Assembly: GCF_900564155.1 (NCBI RefSeq)
Contig: NZ_LS999839.1
Coordinates: forward strand, 1,981,097 to 2,045,096
Origin: Pedobacter schmidteae
GTDB lineage: Bacteria > Bacteroidota > Bacteroidia > Sphingobacteriales > Sphingobacteriaceae
Reading direction: 5' to 3'
DNA: 64,000 bases
A program made the translations under genes and the position numbers. Of this stretch, positions 45,761-55,191 are shown in pieces; the first letter of the stretch is position 1; each line of letters opens with the position of its first letter. The notes under the pieces were generated by a model. That model was not told the origin of the DNA, did not search any database, and saw nothing but the letters and a program-made list of their open reading frames with translations.

Positions 45761-48334
45761 ATGATAATTCTTTCTTTTGTTGTAGCGGTTATGCTTTTTC
45801 TTAAACAGGGATATGTTTTTAGACCGCAGATAATTCAGATAATTTTGGGATGTATGCTGCTGGTTGGCATGGCTTTCCCGGCATTTTCTCAAACCACCGT
45901 AAAAGGTACTATTGTAGATAAGCAAACCCGGCAACCTATCCCATCAGTAACGGTTTCTTTTCCTGAAATTAAACTTAATGCAGTTTCAGATAACGATGGT
46001 CGCTTTCGTATCCATACCGGAAAAACTGTAAAAATTATCCGCTTTTCGGCCATCGGCTATAAAGCATTTACCTATACATTGCCAAGAAGCGGAGATCATC
46101 AGCTACAGATAGACCTGGATGAAAGCTCCAATAATTTGGATGATGTAACCATTGTGGCGCAAAAAAGACCAAGGTACAGCAACAAAAATAATGAAGCGGT
46201 AGAAATGATCCGCCAGGTGATTGCCAATAGAGATAAAAACAGACGGGAGCAGAATAATACAGTAGTTTTTAAACAGTACGAAAAGCTTAGTTTGTCCTTA
46301 AGTATGGCCGCAAAGCAGGTAGAGCACTCGGCCATTGTGCGTAAGTTTCCTTTTCTGGCGAAAACAGCAGATAGGGCAAAACAGCCAGGAAGGGCGCTGA
46401 TTCCGTTGTTTATGCGCGAAAAACTGAGCCAATGCTTGGAAACCAAAGACCATTTGAATGACAAAACGAGGGTGCTGGACCAAAAGCAAAGCCGGATAGA
46501 CCAGTTTTTTGATGAGGATGGTATAGATGAATATCTGAATCAGATTTATCAACCGGTAGATCTTTATGATCATGATCTCGGTATCGGTAGTCAGCGTTTC
46601 CTGAGTCCGATTGCCCAGATGGCCCCCGAGTTTTACAAGTATTTTATCATGGACACGGTGAAAAATGTTCAGCCAAACATGGTTCATCTGATGTTTAGCC
46701 CCAGAAATAAACAGGATCAGTTGTTTATGGGAGAAATGTATATTCCTTTGGATGGAAAATACGCCGTAACGGAAGTAACGCTGACCTTAAATAAGGCGGT
46801 AAATTTGAATTTCGTGAAAGATTTTGAAACGAAAATCAGTTACAAGAAAGATGAACAAGGCAAATATTACATCTCCAATAGTATAATGGCGATGGACTTG
46901 GGCCTGTTTAAGGGGAAATATACCATATTTGGCGAGCGTAGTTTGAATACTGCTGACTATAAGTTTGTTGATACAAATTATACTTTTCCGACCGCGCCAA
47001 TTTTGGCTACAAAAAGAGATGTGCTGGATACCTTTAAACGTCCCTTTGCTCTAACCTCTTTAGAGCAAAATGCTTACAATAATATCGATAGTCTGAAACA
47101 ATCGCCAAAGTTTAGACGTATGGCTGCATTAAGTGCATTGGTGCTTACAGGCTACCATACCATGGGACCGGTTGACCTGGGGCCGGTAAGTTCTTTTTAT
47201 AGTTTTAATAATGTGGAAGGAACCAGGTTCAGAATAGGTGGACGTACCAATGCTGTTTTTAGTGATAAAATTGTGCTGGATGGACATGTCGCGTACGGCT
47301 TGAAAGATGAAAAATGGAAACATGCCCTAAGCATGTCTTATTCTTTTAAACCGAAAGACCCCTTGCAATTTCCAATACATAGTTTTACGGTAAAACATAG
47401 CTTTGAAACCCAGATTCCCGGACAGGACCTGAATTTTTTGGAGGACGACAATTTTCTACTTTCCTTTAAAAGAGGCGTAAATGATAAATGGCTATATAAT
47501 CAAAAATGGAGTGGGGAATATTTCAGAGAACTGGAAAATCACATCTCCTTTAAGTTTGGATATAGAAATCAACAGTTTAATCCTGCCGGAGGGTTGGTGT
47601 TTCAACCGCTTACAGGCAATCCCGTACAAAAGCTACAGCTGTCGGAATTTACAGCTGAGCTGAGGTGGGCACCCGGGGAACAATTTTATCAGGGCAAACG
47701 TTACAGGCGCCCTATAAAAAATGCTTATCCTATTTTTACGTTAAGAGGAAGTGCTGGTGTAAAAGATTTTCTAAGTGGCGATTATGATTATCAGAACATC
47801 TCCCTGCATGTCTTTAAACGGTTATTCATTTCACCTTTTGGCTATTCAGATATTGTTCTGGAAGGCGGAATGGTTTTCGGAAAGGTTCCTTTTCCATTGC
47901 TGGCTATCCATCGGGCCAATCAGACCTATGCCTATCAGATTCAGGCCTATAACCTGATGAATTTTATGGAATTTATGAGCGATCGCTACGCAAGTATCAA
48001 TATTGATCACTCTTTGAACGGGGCAATTTTGAATAAAGTGCCTTTGCTTAAAAAACTGCATTTAAGGGAAATGGCCTCTTTAAAAGTGCTTTATGGTAGC
48101 ATTTCTTCAAAAAATATGCCCGACAATGATCCCCGCCTTTATCGCTTTGCGACCAATAAGGACGGAGTGCAAACCTCATTTGGATTGGATAGAGCTCCTT
48201 ATATAGAAGCGAGTGTCGGAATTTCCAATATTTTTAAATTGCTGCGGGTGGATTATATACGAAGGTTCAATTATCTTGATCATCCAAACGTGACTAAATC
48301 AGGTATCAGGGCCCGAATTCACGTAGATTTTTAA
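45761..48334 (+). CDS. CarboxypepD_reg-like/DUF5686 outer-membrane protein B
   Basis: From ATG 45761 the protein has 857 residues; the frame also allows GTG 45749. Two hydrophobic stretches precede the likely cleavage at AFSQ (about residue 44), longer than a usual signal peptide, so the true start might be the later ATG near LLVGM. A CarboxypepD_reg-like domain (VKGTIVDKQTRQPIPSVTVSFPE..) is followed by the DUF5686 region and a beta-barrel-like C-terminus (..RARIHVDF). It is a diverged paralogue of the protein encoded on the opposite strand at 43113-45557. Function unknown. Confidence 0.82.
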   Translation: MIILSFVVAVMLFLKQGYVFRPQIIQIILGCMLLVGMAFPAFSQTTVKGTIVDKQTRQPIPSVTVSFPEIKLNAVSDNDGRFRIHTGKTVKIIRFSAIGYKAFTYTLPRSGDHQLQIDLDESSNNLDDVTIVAQKRPRYSNKNNEAVEMIRQVIANRDKNRREQNNTVVFKQYEKLSLSLSMAAKQVEHSAIVRKFPFLAKTADRAKQPGRALIPLFMREKLSQCLETKDHLNDKTRVLDQKQSRIDQFFDEDGIDEYLNQIYQPVDLYDHDLGIGSQRFLSPIAQMAPEFYKYFIMDTVKNVQPNMVHLMFSPRNKQDQLFMGEMYIPLDGKYAVTEVTLTLNKAVNLNFVKDFETKISYKKDEQGKYYISNSIMAMDLGLFKGKYTIFGERSLNTADYKFVDTNYTFPTAPILATKRDVLDTFKRPFALTSLEQNAYNNIDSLKQSPKFRRMAALSALVLTGYHTMGPVDLGPVSSFYSFNNVEGTRFRIGGRTNAVFSDKIVLDGHVAYGLKDEKWKHALSMSYSFKPKDPLQFPIHSFTVKHSFETQIPGQDLNFLEDDNFLLSFKRGVNDKWLYNQKWSGEYFRELENHISFKFGYRNQQFNPAGGLVFQPLTGNPVQKLQLSEFTAELRWAPGEQFYQGKRYRRPIKNAYPIFTLRGSAGVKDFLSGDYDYQNISLHVFKRLFISPFGYSDIVLEGGMVFGKVPFPLLAIHRANQTYAYQIQAYNLMNFMEFMSDRYASINIDHSLNGAILNKVPLLKKLHLREMASLKVLYGSISSKNMPDNDPRLYRFATNKDGVQTSFGLDRAPYIEASVGISNIFKLLRVDYIRRFNYLDHPNVTKSGIRARIHVDF

Positions 48335-48375
48335 ATCGCACCTATTTAGGTTACCAACCGATGCCCGGAATTGTA

Positions 48376-48383
48376 TAACTTTG
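48376..48383 (+). promoter_or_regulatory. Candidate -7 element for kbl
   Basis: TAACTTTG matches TAnnTTTG, 20 nt before the ATG at 48404. The -33 region carries only TTACC, so support rests on the -7 box. It lies inside the upstream extension of the kbl frame, which favours the ATG at 48404 as the start. Confidence 0.4.
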
Positions 48384-48403
48384 CCTGCATTAACAAATTT
48401 CTT

Positions 48404-49591
48404 ATGTATAAAACTCTGCAACCGGTTCTTCAACAAGAGCTGGACCAAATAGAAAAAGACGGTTTATTTAAGCGTGAACGTATCATTGTAACACCTCAGG
48501 GCGCTGATATTAAAGTAAGCACCGGGCAGGAAGTGATTAATTTTTGTGCCAATAATTATCTGGGACTATCATCAGACCAAAGGGTAATTGACGCGGCAAA
48601 AAAGGCGATTGATCAATATGGCTACGGAATGTCTTCCGTACGTTTTATCTGTGGTACCCAGGATGTACATAAAGAACTGGAAGAAAAACTGTCTAAATTT
48701 TTAGGAACGGAAGACACCATTTTATATGCTGCTGCATTTGATGCCAATGGGGGTGTTTTTGAGCCCTTGTTTAATGATCAGGATGCAATTATTTCGGATG
48801 AGCTGAACCATGCGTCGATTATTGATGGTGTGCGCTTGTGTAAAGCGAAACGTTTCAGGTACAAAAATGCAGACATGGCAGATTTAGAGCAGCAGTTGAT
48901 TGCTGCAAAGGATGCACGTCACCGCATTATCGTTACCGATGGTGCTTTTTCTATGGATGGTGTGGTAGCGCCATTGGATCAGATTTGTGACCTGGCTGAT
49001 AAGTATGAGGCATTGGTGATGATCGATGAATCACATTGTACTGGCTTTATTGGCAAAACCGGACGCGGAACACACGAGCATTTTAATGTAATGGATCGTG
49101 TAGATATCATCACTGGTACTTTGGGTAAAGCATTGGGTGGCGCTTCAGGAGGCTTCACTTCGGGTAAAAAAGAAATTATCGATATGTTGCGCCAGCGCTC
49201 GCGTCCGTATTTATTCTCCAATACTTTGGCCCCGGCTATTGCAGGTGCATCTGTAGCGGTATTGGATATGCTGAGCGAAACTACTGATTTAAGAGACAAA
49301 CTGGAACGGAATACACAGTATTTCCGCGAAAAAATGACGGCAGCGGGTTTTGATATTAAACCAGGTGTACACCCAATTGTTCCGGTAATGCTTTATGATG
49401 CAAAGTTGGCTCAGGAGTTTGCCGCAAAAATGTTGGAAGAAGGAATTTACGTTATCGGTTTCTACTATCCGGTAGTGGGACAAGGAAAGGCCAGGATCCG
49501 TGTTCAGTTGTCGGCCGCACACGAGCAACACCATTTAGATAAAGCTATTGCCGCCTTTACTAAGGTAGGTAAAGCCCTGGGCGTGCTATAA
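48404..49591 (+). CDS. kbl: Glycine C-acetyltransferase (2-amino-3-ketobutyrate CoA ligase)
   Basis: From ATG 48404 the enzyme has 395 residues and the alpha-oxoamine synthase fold: [12 protein letters not shown] near residue 50, [50 protein letters not shown] and the PLP lysine K242 in GTLGKALGG. It converts 2-amino-3-ketobutyrate and CoA to glycine and acetyl-CoA. Tdh, encoded at 25.3 kb, makes the substrate. 8-Amino-7-oxononanoate synthase is a close relative, but the N-terminal pattern and length favour Kbl. Confidence 0.92.
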   Translation: MYKTLQPVLQQELDQIEKDGLFKRERIIVTPQGADIKVSTGQEVINFCANNYLGLSSDQRVIDAAKKAIDQYGYGMSSVRFICGTQDVHKELEEKLSKFLGTEDTILYAAAFDANGGVFEPLFNDQDAIISDELNHASIIDGVRLCKAKRFRYKNADMADLEQQLIAAKDARHRIIVTDGAFSMDGVVAPLDQICDLADKYEALVMIDESHCTGFIGKTGRGTHEHFNVMDRVDIITGTLGKALGGASGGFTSGKKEIIDMLRQRSRPYLFSNTLAPAIAGASVAVLDMLSETTDLRDKLERNTQYFREKMTAAGFDIKPGVHPIVPVMLYDAKLAQEFAAKMLEEGIYVIGFYYPVVGQGKARIRVQLSAAHEQHHLDKAIAAFTKVGKALGVL

Positions 49592-49621
49592 AATTATAGA
49601 AATAGCTGTATATTTGAACCC

Positions 49622-50659
49622 ATGTTACAAGATAAGATAACACAATATACCGCAGAAATAAATGCTTTTTCTACGGACAACGCTGATGTATTAGAACAAT
49701 TCCGCATAAAGTTCCTGGGGACAAAAGGAATCATAAAAGATATCTTTGACGAGTTTAAAGCTGTATCTCCGGAGGAAAAAAGAACACTTGGGAAGGTTTT
49801 AAATGAGTTTAAACAGCTTGCTGAAGCTAAGTATCAGGGGCTTAAAGATCAGGCCGAGGTGACTGATGCTTCTAAAGATGCAGGACTGGACCTGACTTTG
49901 CCAGGTGAGGGTTTTGAGGTTGGCTCGCGCCATCCTTTGGCCCTGGTAAGGAGAGAGATTGTCGAGATTTTTAACAAGCTTGGTTTTGTGGTGGCCGAAG
50001 GTCCGGAAATTGAGGACGATTGGCACAACTTCTCGGCATTGAACTTTCCGGAAGAACACCCAGCACGTGATATGCAGGATACTTTTTTCATCAAAAAAGG
50101 AGGTGAAAATGGCGATATTGCTTTGCGCACACATACTTCTTCTGTTCAGGTAAGGATGATGGAGGCCGGGAAACCACCGTTCAGAGCCATTATGCCGGGA
50201 CGTGTTTACAGAAATGAAGCCATTTCGGCCAGGGCACATTGCTTTTTTCACCAGGTAGAGGGTTTGTATGTAGATGAAAATGTTTCGTTTGCTGACCTGA
50301 AGCAGACTTTGTTTTATTTTGTTCAGGAATTGTATGGCGAAGGTACCAAAGTACGTTTCCGTCCTTCTTACTTTCCGTTTACAGAACCATCCGCCGAGAT
50401 GGATATCTCTTGTACCATTTGCAAGGGAGAAGGTTGTCAGATGTGCAAATACAGTGGCTGGGTGGAGATTTTGGGCTGCGGTATGGTAGATCCGAATGTT
50501 TTGGATAATTGTAATATCGATAGCAAAAAATATAGCGGTTTTGCATTTGGGATGGGTATTGAGCGGATTGCAAATCTGAAATTTGAAATTAAGGATCTGC
50601 GTCTGTTCTCGGAAAACGATGCAAGGTTTTTAAAGCAATACAAAACTTCACTTATATAA
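49622..50659 (+). CDS. pheS: Phenylalanine-tRNA ligase alpha subunit
   Basis: The 345-residue protein has the N-terminal coiled coil and the class II synthetase core: FKVGSRHPL-like EVGSRHPLALVRREI, EIEDDWHNFSALNFPEEHPARD, RTHTSSVQVR, GRVYRNEAISARAHCFFHQVEG and FGMGIERIANLKF. CTICKGEGCQMCKYSGW near residue 260 is the four-Cys segment seen in many bacterial PheS proteins. The beta subunit is not adjacent. Its stop codon overlaps the ATG of a small lipoprotein gene by one base. Confidence 0.97.
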   Translation: MLQDKITQYTAEINAFSTDNADVLEQFRIKFLGTKGIIKDIFDEFKAVSPEEKRTLGKVLNEFKQLAEAKYQGLKDQAEVTDASKDAGLDLTLPGEGFEVGSRHPLALVRREIVEIFNKLGFVVAEGPEIEDDWHNFSALNFPEEHPARDMQDTFFIKKGGENGDIALRTHTSSVQVRMMEAGKPPFRAIMPGRVYRNEAISARAHCFFHQVEGLYVDENVSFADLKQTLFYFVQELYGEGTKVRFRPSYFPFTEPSAEMDISCTICKGEGCQMCKYSGWVEILGCGMVDPNVLDNCNIDSKKYSGFAFGMGIERIANLKFEIKDLRLFSENDARFLKQYKTSLI

Positions 50660-51075
50660 TGAGAGGCATTCCCGGCATATTGCTGTTGGTTGTGTTGTTG
50701 TTTGTGCGTTGTGGAAAGGAAAATTTGGTCATCCCTAATGTGCCGGTTAACTTTAGCTTGCAACTAACCGATCCAAGACTGCTGAGATTAAGCAGTCCGG
50801 GAGGGGCAGTGGCTTTCGAAAATTATGGTGTTGCTGGTATTGTCATATACCGGACACTAAGTGGAGGTTATGTTAGCTATGACAGATGCAGTACGGTAAA
50901 TCCGGAAAAAAAATGTGCGGTAGTGTTGGATGATCCCAGTTTTACGGTAACGGACAAATGCTCGGGTGCCAAGTACTTGTTGGAAGACGGCAGCCCGGCA
51001 AAAGCACCTGCTCAGTTAGCATTGAAAAGGTACAATACAGTTATAGCGGGAAATACAATACATGTAACTAATTAA
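50659..51075 (+). CDS. Lipoprotein with a degenerate Rieske-like fold
   Basis: The 138-residue protein has a lipoprotein signal ending at C18 (LLFVRC). The C-terminal half reads like a Rieske domain: GIVIYRTLSGGYVSYDRCS.., then DKCSGAKYLLEDGSPAKAPAQ, which lines up with the second cluster loop and following strands of Rieske proteins (CxxHGxxF..G....GPA...L). The cluster-binding histidines are missing: C77-S-T79 replaces C-x-H and C101-S-G replaces C-H-G. A [2Fe-2S] Rieske cluster is therefore unlikely. Its ATG overlaps the pheS stop and its stop overlaps the ATG of the TetR gene, so the three are translationally coupled. Confidence 0.75.
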   Translation: MRGIPGILLLVVLLFVRCGKENLVIPNVPVNFSLQLTDPRLLRLSSPGGAVAFENYGVAGIVIYRTLSGGYVSYDRCSTVNPEKKCAVVLDDPSFTVTDKCSGAKYLLEDGSPAKAPAQLALKRYNTVIAGNTIHVTN

Positions 51076-51650
51076 TGGAACCAGAGAAAATAAAAGAAAG
51101 CATAGTTAGGGCTGCTAAGGAATTGTTCAGAAAATACGGTTATCATAAAACCAGTGTTAATGAAATTGCCAGAAAAGCACGCATAGCAAAAGCTACCATA
51201 TACAAGTATTTCGAAAGTAAGGAGCAGATTCTGGATGCAATTCTGATGGATTATCTGGACCTGAACCTGCATGAGATATTGAAAAATAAAGCACAATTTG
51301 CAGACGAGGAGGAGCACCTTAAGGCCCTGGTGATGAAAACCTGCAGGTTGACCTATACGGTTTGTAATGAGTTTATTGGTTGGGATTTTGTACGGGAAAA
51401 TGCCAACTCCCAGGAATTCCTGAAACATTTATCAGATCAGCTGGAGTCGCTGTTGCTATCGGCATATCTGGAGCTTGATCATTTTAAAAACCACCCTTCA
51501 CGCAGGGAAGGGCTTGCATTCCTATTAAAAGCCAGTAAAAATATAGTGTTTTCTTTTGCCTTTACCTCAGTGAGTGATTCGGATGTTCGCAAGAACTTTG
51601 TCAGTTTCCAAAAAGAATTACTTCCCTTTTTAGTGAAAGCCGCTTTATAA
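51075..51650 (+). CDS. TetR/AcrR family transcriptional regulator
   Basis: The 191-residue protein has an N-terminal TetR helix-turn-helix (about 8-55: SIVRAAKELFRKYGYHKTSVNEIARKARIAKATIYKYFESKEQIL) and a variable C-terminal ligand/dimer domain. It overlaps the preceding gene by one base. No obvious efflux pump or metabolic target gene lies beside it, and its ligand is unknown. Confidence 0.92.
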   Translation: MEPEKIKESIVRAAKELFRKYGYHKTSVNEIARKARIAKATIYKYFESKEQILDAILMDYLDLNLHEILKNKAQFADEEEHLKALVMKTCRLTYTVCNEFIGWDFVRENANSQEFLKHLSDQLESLLLSAYLELDHFKNHPSRREGLAFLLKASKNIVFSFAFTSVSDSDVRKNFVSFQKELLPFLVKAAL

Positions 51651-51707
51651 AGCGCATTTGCAATAAATTTAACAAACGGATTTCTTTACATAATGTTAAC
51701 TTGTACC

Positions 51708-51741
51708 GTTTCGGTATCTGGTATAAAAATAGCTATATTTG
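51708..51741 (+). promoter_or_regulatory. Candidate promoter upstream of rlmD
   Basis: TATATTTG (51734-51741) matches the -7 consensus, and TTTCGG (51709-51714) is a weak -33 at 19 nt. The next genes are a possible 36-codon ORF at 51765 and rlmD at 51936. Confidence 0.4.
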
Positions 51742-51764
51742 TTGATATAATAACTTTTGTAGCG

Positions 51765-51875
51765 ATGAGTAATGAAATTCTGGAAATTTCTGTACTGGTA
51801 GATGAGAAGTTTGATGTGAAATTTGATCTGGTTGAAGGCGTTTTGGGTTTTATACTTAAAGTTTTTGGTAGATAA
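51765..51875 (+). CDS. Possible 36-residue protein
   Basis: An ATG at 51765 opens a frame of 36 codons (MSNEILEISVLVDEKFDVKF...), about 25 nt after a TATATTTG promoter box. The sequence is balanced acidic/hydrophobic, not low-complexity. There is no recognisable ribosome-binding site and no family I know, so it may be a real small protein or simply part of the rlmD leader. Confidence 0.25.
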   Translation: MSNEILEISVLVDEKFDVKFDLVEGVLGFILKVFGR

Positions 51876-51935
51876 CATTTGAGACATTGATTTCTTTCTA
51901 CGGCCGGCATCCCAAAATGTCTGGAAGAAAGCTTT

Positions 51936-53426
51936 ATGTCTGAAAAAAAACTTAAATTTGCCGCTATAATGGGTAGAAATAGAAAAGCCGGAGTGGTGAC
52001 CATCATTCCTGATTTAAGTATTATAGATATTGCCGAAGAGGGTAAGGGTGTAGGTAAGGCTGATGAGCTGGTAGTTTTTGTAGAAAAAGCAGTGCCAGGT
52101 GATGTAGCGGATGTCCGGATTATAAAAAAGAAGAAAAATTTTGCAGAAGCGGTAATTGAAAATCTTCAGAAAAAATCTGAGTTGAGGATTGATCCGTTTT
52201 GTTCGCATTTTGGTACTTGCGGTGGTTGCAAATGGCAACATATGCAGTACGATGCGCAATTAAAATTTAAACATAAAAATGTGGAGGCTGCATTGCAGCG
52301 CCTGGCGAAGATAGATACTACAGCTATGGAACCCATTCTGGGCTCGGCAAATAATAAATATTACAGGAATAAGCTGGAATATACCTTTTCAAATAAGCGT
52401 TGGTTGAATAAACAGGATATGGCCGAAAGGGCTGAGGATCTGGATGCAGCTGCACCAAATCCGGATCTGGAAATGAATGCGCTGGGATTTCACGTGCCAT
52501 TGCGCTTCGATAAAATATTAGATATTCAGCATTGCTATTTACAGGCTGAACCATCCAACAGTATTAGAAATGAAGTTCGTGAATATGCCTTGAAAGCTGG
52601 CCTGACATTTTACGATTTACGTAACCACGAAGGAAATCTGCGCAACCTGATTATCCGCACCTCCTCGACGGGCGAAGTAATGGTTGTAGTTGTTTTTGCC
52701 TATGTGGAACAGGAGCAGATTGATGCATTGATGGCGCATTTAAAAGATGGCTTTCCTGTGATCACCTCCTTGTTATATATTGTGAACCAGAAAAAAAATG
52801 ATACCATTTTTGATCAGGAGGTGGTGACTTATGCAGGTCGTGACCATATTTTTGAAGAGATGGAGGGACTGAAGTTCAAAATTGGTGCAAAGTCTTTTTA
52901 TCAAACCAATTCTGATCAGGCCCACGAACTGTATAAGATTACTAAAGAATTTGCAGGTTTTACAGGTGATGAATTGGTATATGACCTTTATACAGGTGCC
53001 GGTACCATTGCCAATTTTGTGGCGCGTAGTGTAAAACAGGTGGTAGGTATAGAATATGTGCCTACTGCAATCGAAGATGCCAAATTTAATTCCCGCTTAA
53101 ATGGGATTGAGAATACTATTTTTTATGCCGGCGACATGAAGGATATTCTGACAAGCACGTTTATCATTGAACATGGAAAGCCAGATGTGGTGATTACAGA
53201 TCCGCCCAGAGCAGGAATGCATGGAGATGTGGTAGAAAGGCTTTTAGAGATGGAGGCCGAAAAAATTGTATATGTAAGTTGTAATGCTGCAACTCAGGCA
53301 CGTGATTTGGCGCTGCTGAAAGAGAAATATGAAGTACTGCGCATTAAGCCTGTGGATATGTTTCCGCATACGCAGCATGTAGAAAACGTGGTGCTGTTGA
53401 AATTAATTAATGGAGTTCAATCATAA
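51936..53426 (+). CDS. rlmD: 23S rRNA (uracil-5-)-methyltransferase RlmD/TrmA family
   Basis: The 496-residue protein starts with a TRAM-like domain (about 20-75), then an iron-sulfur segment PFCSHFGTCGGCKWQ (C89, C95, C98), a SAM-binding motif DLYTGAGTIANF, DPPRAGMHGDVVE and the catalytic C449 in YVSCNAATQARDL. It methylates C5 of a uridine in 23S rRNA (U1939 in E. coli); some relatives methylate other sites, so the exact position is inferred. ATG 51969 is an alternative start that fits the family N-terminus equally well. Confidence 0.9.
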   Translation: MSEKKLKFAAIMGRNRKAGVVTIIPDLSIIDIAEEGKGVGKADELVVFVEKAVPGDVADVRIIKKKKNFAEAVIENLQKKSELRIDPFCSHFGTCGGCKWQHMQYDAQLKFKHKNVEAALQRLAKIDTTAMEPILGSANNKYYRNKLEYTFSNKRWLNKQDMAERAEDLDAAAPNPDLEMNALGFHVPLRFDKILDIQHCYLQAEPSNSIRNEVREYALKAGLTFYDLRNHEGNLRNLIIRTSSTGEVMVVVVFAYVEQEQIDALMAHLKDGFPVITSLLYIVNQKKNDTIFDQEVVTYAGRDHIFEEMEGLKFKIGAKSFYQTNSDQAHELYKITKEFAGFTGDELVYDLYTGAGTIANFVARSVKQVVGIEYVPTAIEDAKFNSRLNGIENTIFYAGDMKDILTSTFIIEHGKPDVVITDPPRAGMHGDVVERLLEMEAEKIVYVSCNAATQARDLALLKEKYEVLRIKPVDMFPHTQHVENVVLLKLINGVQS

Positions 53427-53437
53427 GGATTTTAGCT

Positions 53438-53842
53438 ATGGATATAGAAGAATTAATGCCACAACAACCTGAAGGAGGAAAAGAACAGGAAAAGAAAAGT
53501 CCACTGGTGAGCCTGGAAAAAGATCTGGAACTCTATGCCGATTCTATTAAAGAGATTGCGTTAGAAATTATAGTAGAAGGCATTTCTGCCCATCCTATTT
53601 TTATCGCACATCAACATACCGTAAGTATTGGGGAGGTTATCCTGGACCGGAAAGAACTGAATACGGAATGGACCATACAAGCTTCAACCTTTGATGAATT
53701 TGTAGAAAAAGGAATCATTAGCCCCGAGAAAAAAGCTTTGTTTTTAAAAAGCTATAAAAAACCGGAAGACTATATGTGTGTATTTGTAATTGTACCGGAA
53801 GGCGCTAACTTTATTTATTATCCTTATAAACTTAAAAAGTAG
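53438..53842 (+). CDS. Conserved-looking protein of unknown function
   Basis: A 134-residue soluble protein with no signal peptide or membrane helix, 11 nt after rlmD and probably co-transcribed with it. Its N-terminus is Gln/Glu/Lys-rich. The core (LEKDLELYADSIKEIALEIIVEGISAHPIFIAHQHTVSIGE) and C-terminus (YMCVFVIVPEGANFIYYPYKLKK) look like a compact alpha/beta fold. I do not recognise the family. The next 176 nt hold no gene, only AT-rich sequence. Confidence 0.6.
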   Translation: MDIEELMPQQPEGGKEQEKKSPLVSLEKDLELYADSIKEIALEIIVEGISAHPIFIAHQHTVSIGEVILDRKELNTEWTIQASTFDEFVEKGIISPEKKALFLKSYKKPEDYMCVFVIVPEGANFIYYPYKLKK

Positions 53843-54018
53843 CCTGATAGACCAAAAAAAAGAAATCCCTACCCGGGCAAACATGGATAAGGATTACTAA
53901 AAAACTAACTATAAGACATCAATAAAACGGAAAGGTTTCATCTGAACAGAAAATATTTTTAAATATTTGATTATGGCGCTTAAAATCGTTCTTTTGTAGC
54001 ATAAAATAAGGTAAAATA

Positions 54019-54528
54019 ATGGCAGGATCTCAGTTACTCATTCTTGATAAAAAGCAGATACAACAGAAAATAAACCGTATAGCCTATCAGATACTGGAAG
54101 ATAACCTTGCGGAAAAGGAAATTGTGCTGGCCGGAATATGGGACAGAGGATATAAGTTGGCATTGCGGTTGAAAAAAGTGCTTGCCAAAATTTCTGACCT
54201 GAAGATTACCATGCTAAAAATTGAATTGGATAGGCAAAATACCAGGCTTGTAGCCAATACTGATTTGGAGGAGGTACACTGGAGAAATAAAGTGATTATC
54301 CTGGTGGATGATGTCCTGAACAGCGGTAAAACGCTGGCTTATGGCCTCGGTGTGTTTTTAAATACACCACACAAAAAAATCAGAACCGTAGTGCTGGTAG
54401 ACCGGAGTCACAAAATATTCCCCATTGCTACTGATTATGTAGGATTGCAAATGGCTACGGTACTAAAAGAGCACGTAGATGTGATTATGGATGTCGATGG
54501 AGAGGAAGACCGGGTTTATTTAAGCTAG
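54019..54528 (+). CDS. Phosphoribosyltransferase-fold protein (PyrR-like)
   Basis: The 169-residue protein has the type I PRTase fold: PRPP-binding motif VILVDDVLNSGKT (92-105), AGIWDRGYKLA (38-48) at the position of the diphosphate loop, and LVDRSHKIFPIATDYVGLQM near the C-terminus. Overall it is closest in layout to PyrR, the uracil PRTase/pyrimidine regulator. No pyrimidine genes are adjacent, so the substrate is uncertain. Confidence 0.82.
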   Translation: MAGSQLLILDKKQIQQKINRIAYQILEDNLAEKEIVLAGIWDRGYKLALRLKKVLAKISDLKITMLKIELDRQNTRLVANTDLEEVHWRNKVIILVDDVLNSGKTLAYGLGVFLNTPHKKIRTVVLVDRSHKIFPIATDYVGLQMATVLKEHVDVIMDVDGEEDRVYLS

Positions 54529-54567
54529 GGGTTTGCATTTAAACCTATTTTTTTGCATTTTAGAGGG

Positions 54568-55191
54568 ATGCACCTGTCCCGTAAAAACCTTGCTGTTTTT
54601 AATATCTTTTCCTGGTATATCAGGCACGCCATAAAAAAAAACTTTTCGGGGCATCAATTTAACAAAATTGAGGTCAATAAGCAGGAGGCAGTATTATTGC
54701 TGACCAATCATTTTAGCTGGTGGGATGGATTTTTGATGTTTCAGTTAAATCGCCTGTTATTTAAAAAGGAGTTTCATGTATTGGTAACCGATGAAGACTA
54801 TAAAGCACATTGGTTCCTGAAGTATCTGGGAGCTTTTGCAGCGACCCATAAAGGAAAGGACGTGGTAGAAACGCTGCTATATGCGGGACAGCTATTAGAT
54901 GATCCTGACAATCTGGTGCTGCTGTTCCCTCAAGGTAAGTTGTATCCGGCTTATGCGGCTAACATTGCATTTGAGAAGGGGGTAATGCAGGTGGTGAATG
55001 AGTCAAAAAAGAAATTTCAAATCGTTTTCGCAGCAAACCTATTCGATCATACTACAAGAAAACCTGCTGTATATACAGACCTTAAAATTTGGGAGGCCGA
55101 AGAGTACATGAGTCTGCAATTGCTAAAAAGAGAGTACAATAAACATTATGATCAGGCCGTAAAAAATTTAAGTAAAATGCGTTATGATTGA
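54568..55191 (+). CDS. PlsC-like 1-acylglycerol-3-phosphate acyltransferase family protein
   Basis: From ATG 54568 (AGAGGG lies immediately before it; an in-frame TTG at 54553 is the other option) the protein has 207 residues. The acyltransferase motif NHFSWWD (H48, D53) and a later FPQGKLYP, equivalent to FPEG, place it in the PlsC/LPLAT family, but at some distance from standard PlsC. It lies at the membrane surface and probably transfers an acyl group to a lipid or sugar lipid. It overlaps the following glycosyltransferase-like gene by 8 nt, so the two likely act on one product. Confidence 0.8.
   Translation: MHLSRKNLAVFNIFSWYIRHAIKKNFSGHQFNKIEVNKQEAVLLLTNHFSWWDGFLMFQLNRLLFKKEFHVLVTDEDYKAHWFLKYLGAFAATHKGKDVVETLLYAGQLLDDPDNLVLLFPQGKLYPAYAANIAFEKGVMQVVNESKKKFQIVFAANLFDHTTRKPAVYTDLKIWEAEEYMSLQLLKREYNKHYDQAVKNLSKMRYD

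Noticed and set aside
49799..50251. 150-codon ORF antisense to pheS
   Set aside because: It overlaps a highly conserved gene throughout, has no promoter box and its composition looks like a frame shadow. The same applies to other long antisense frames, such as 13505-13942 and 33923-34378.
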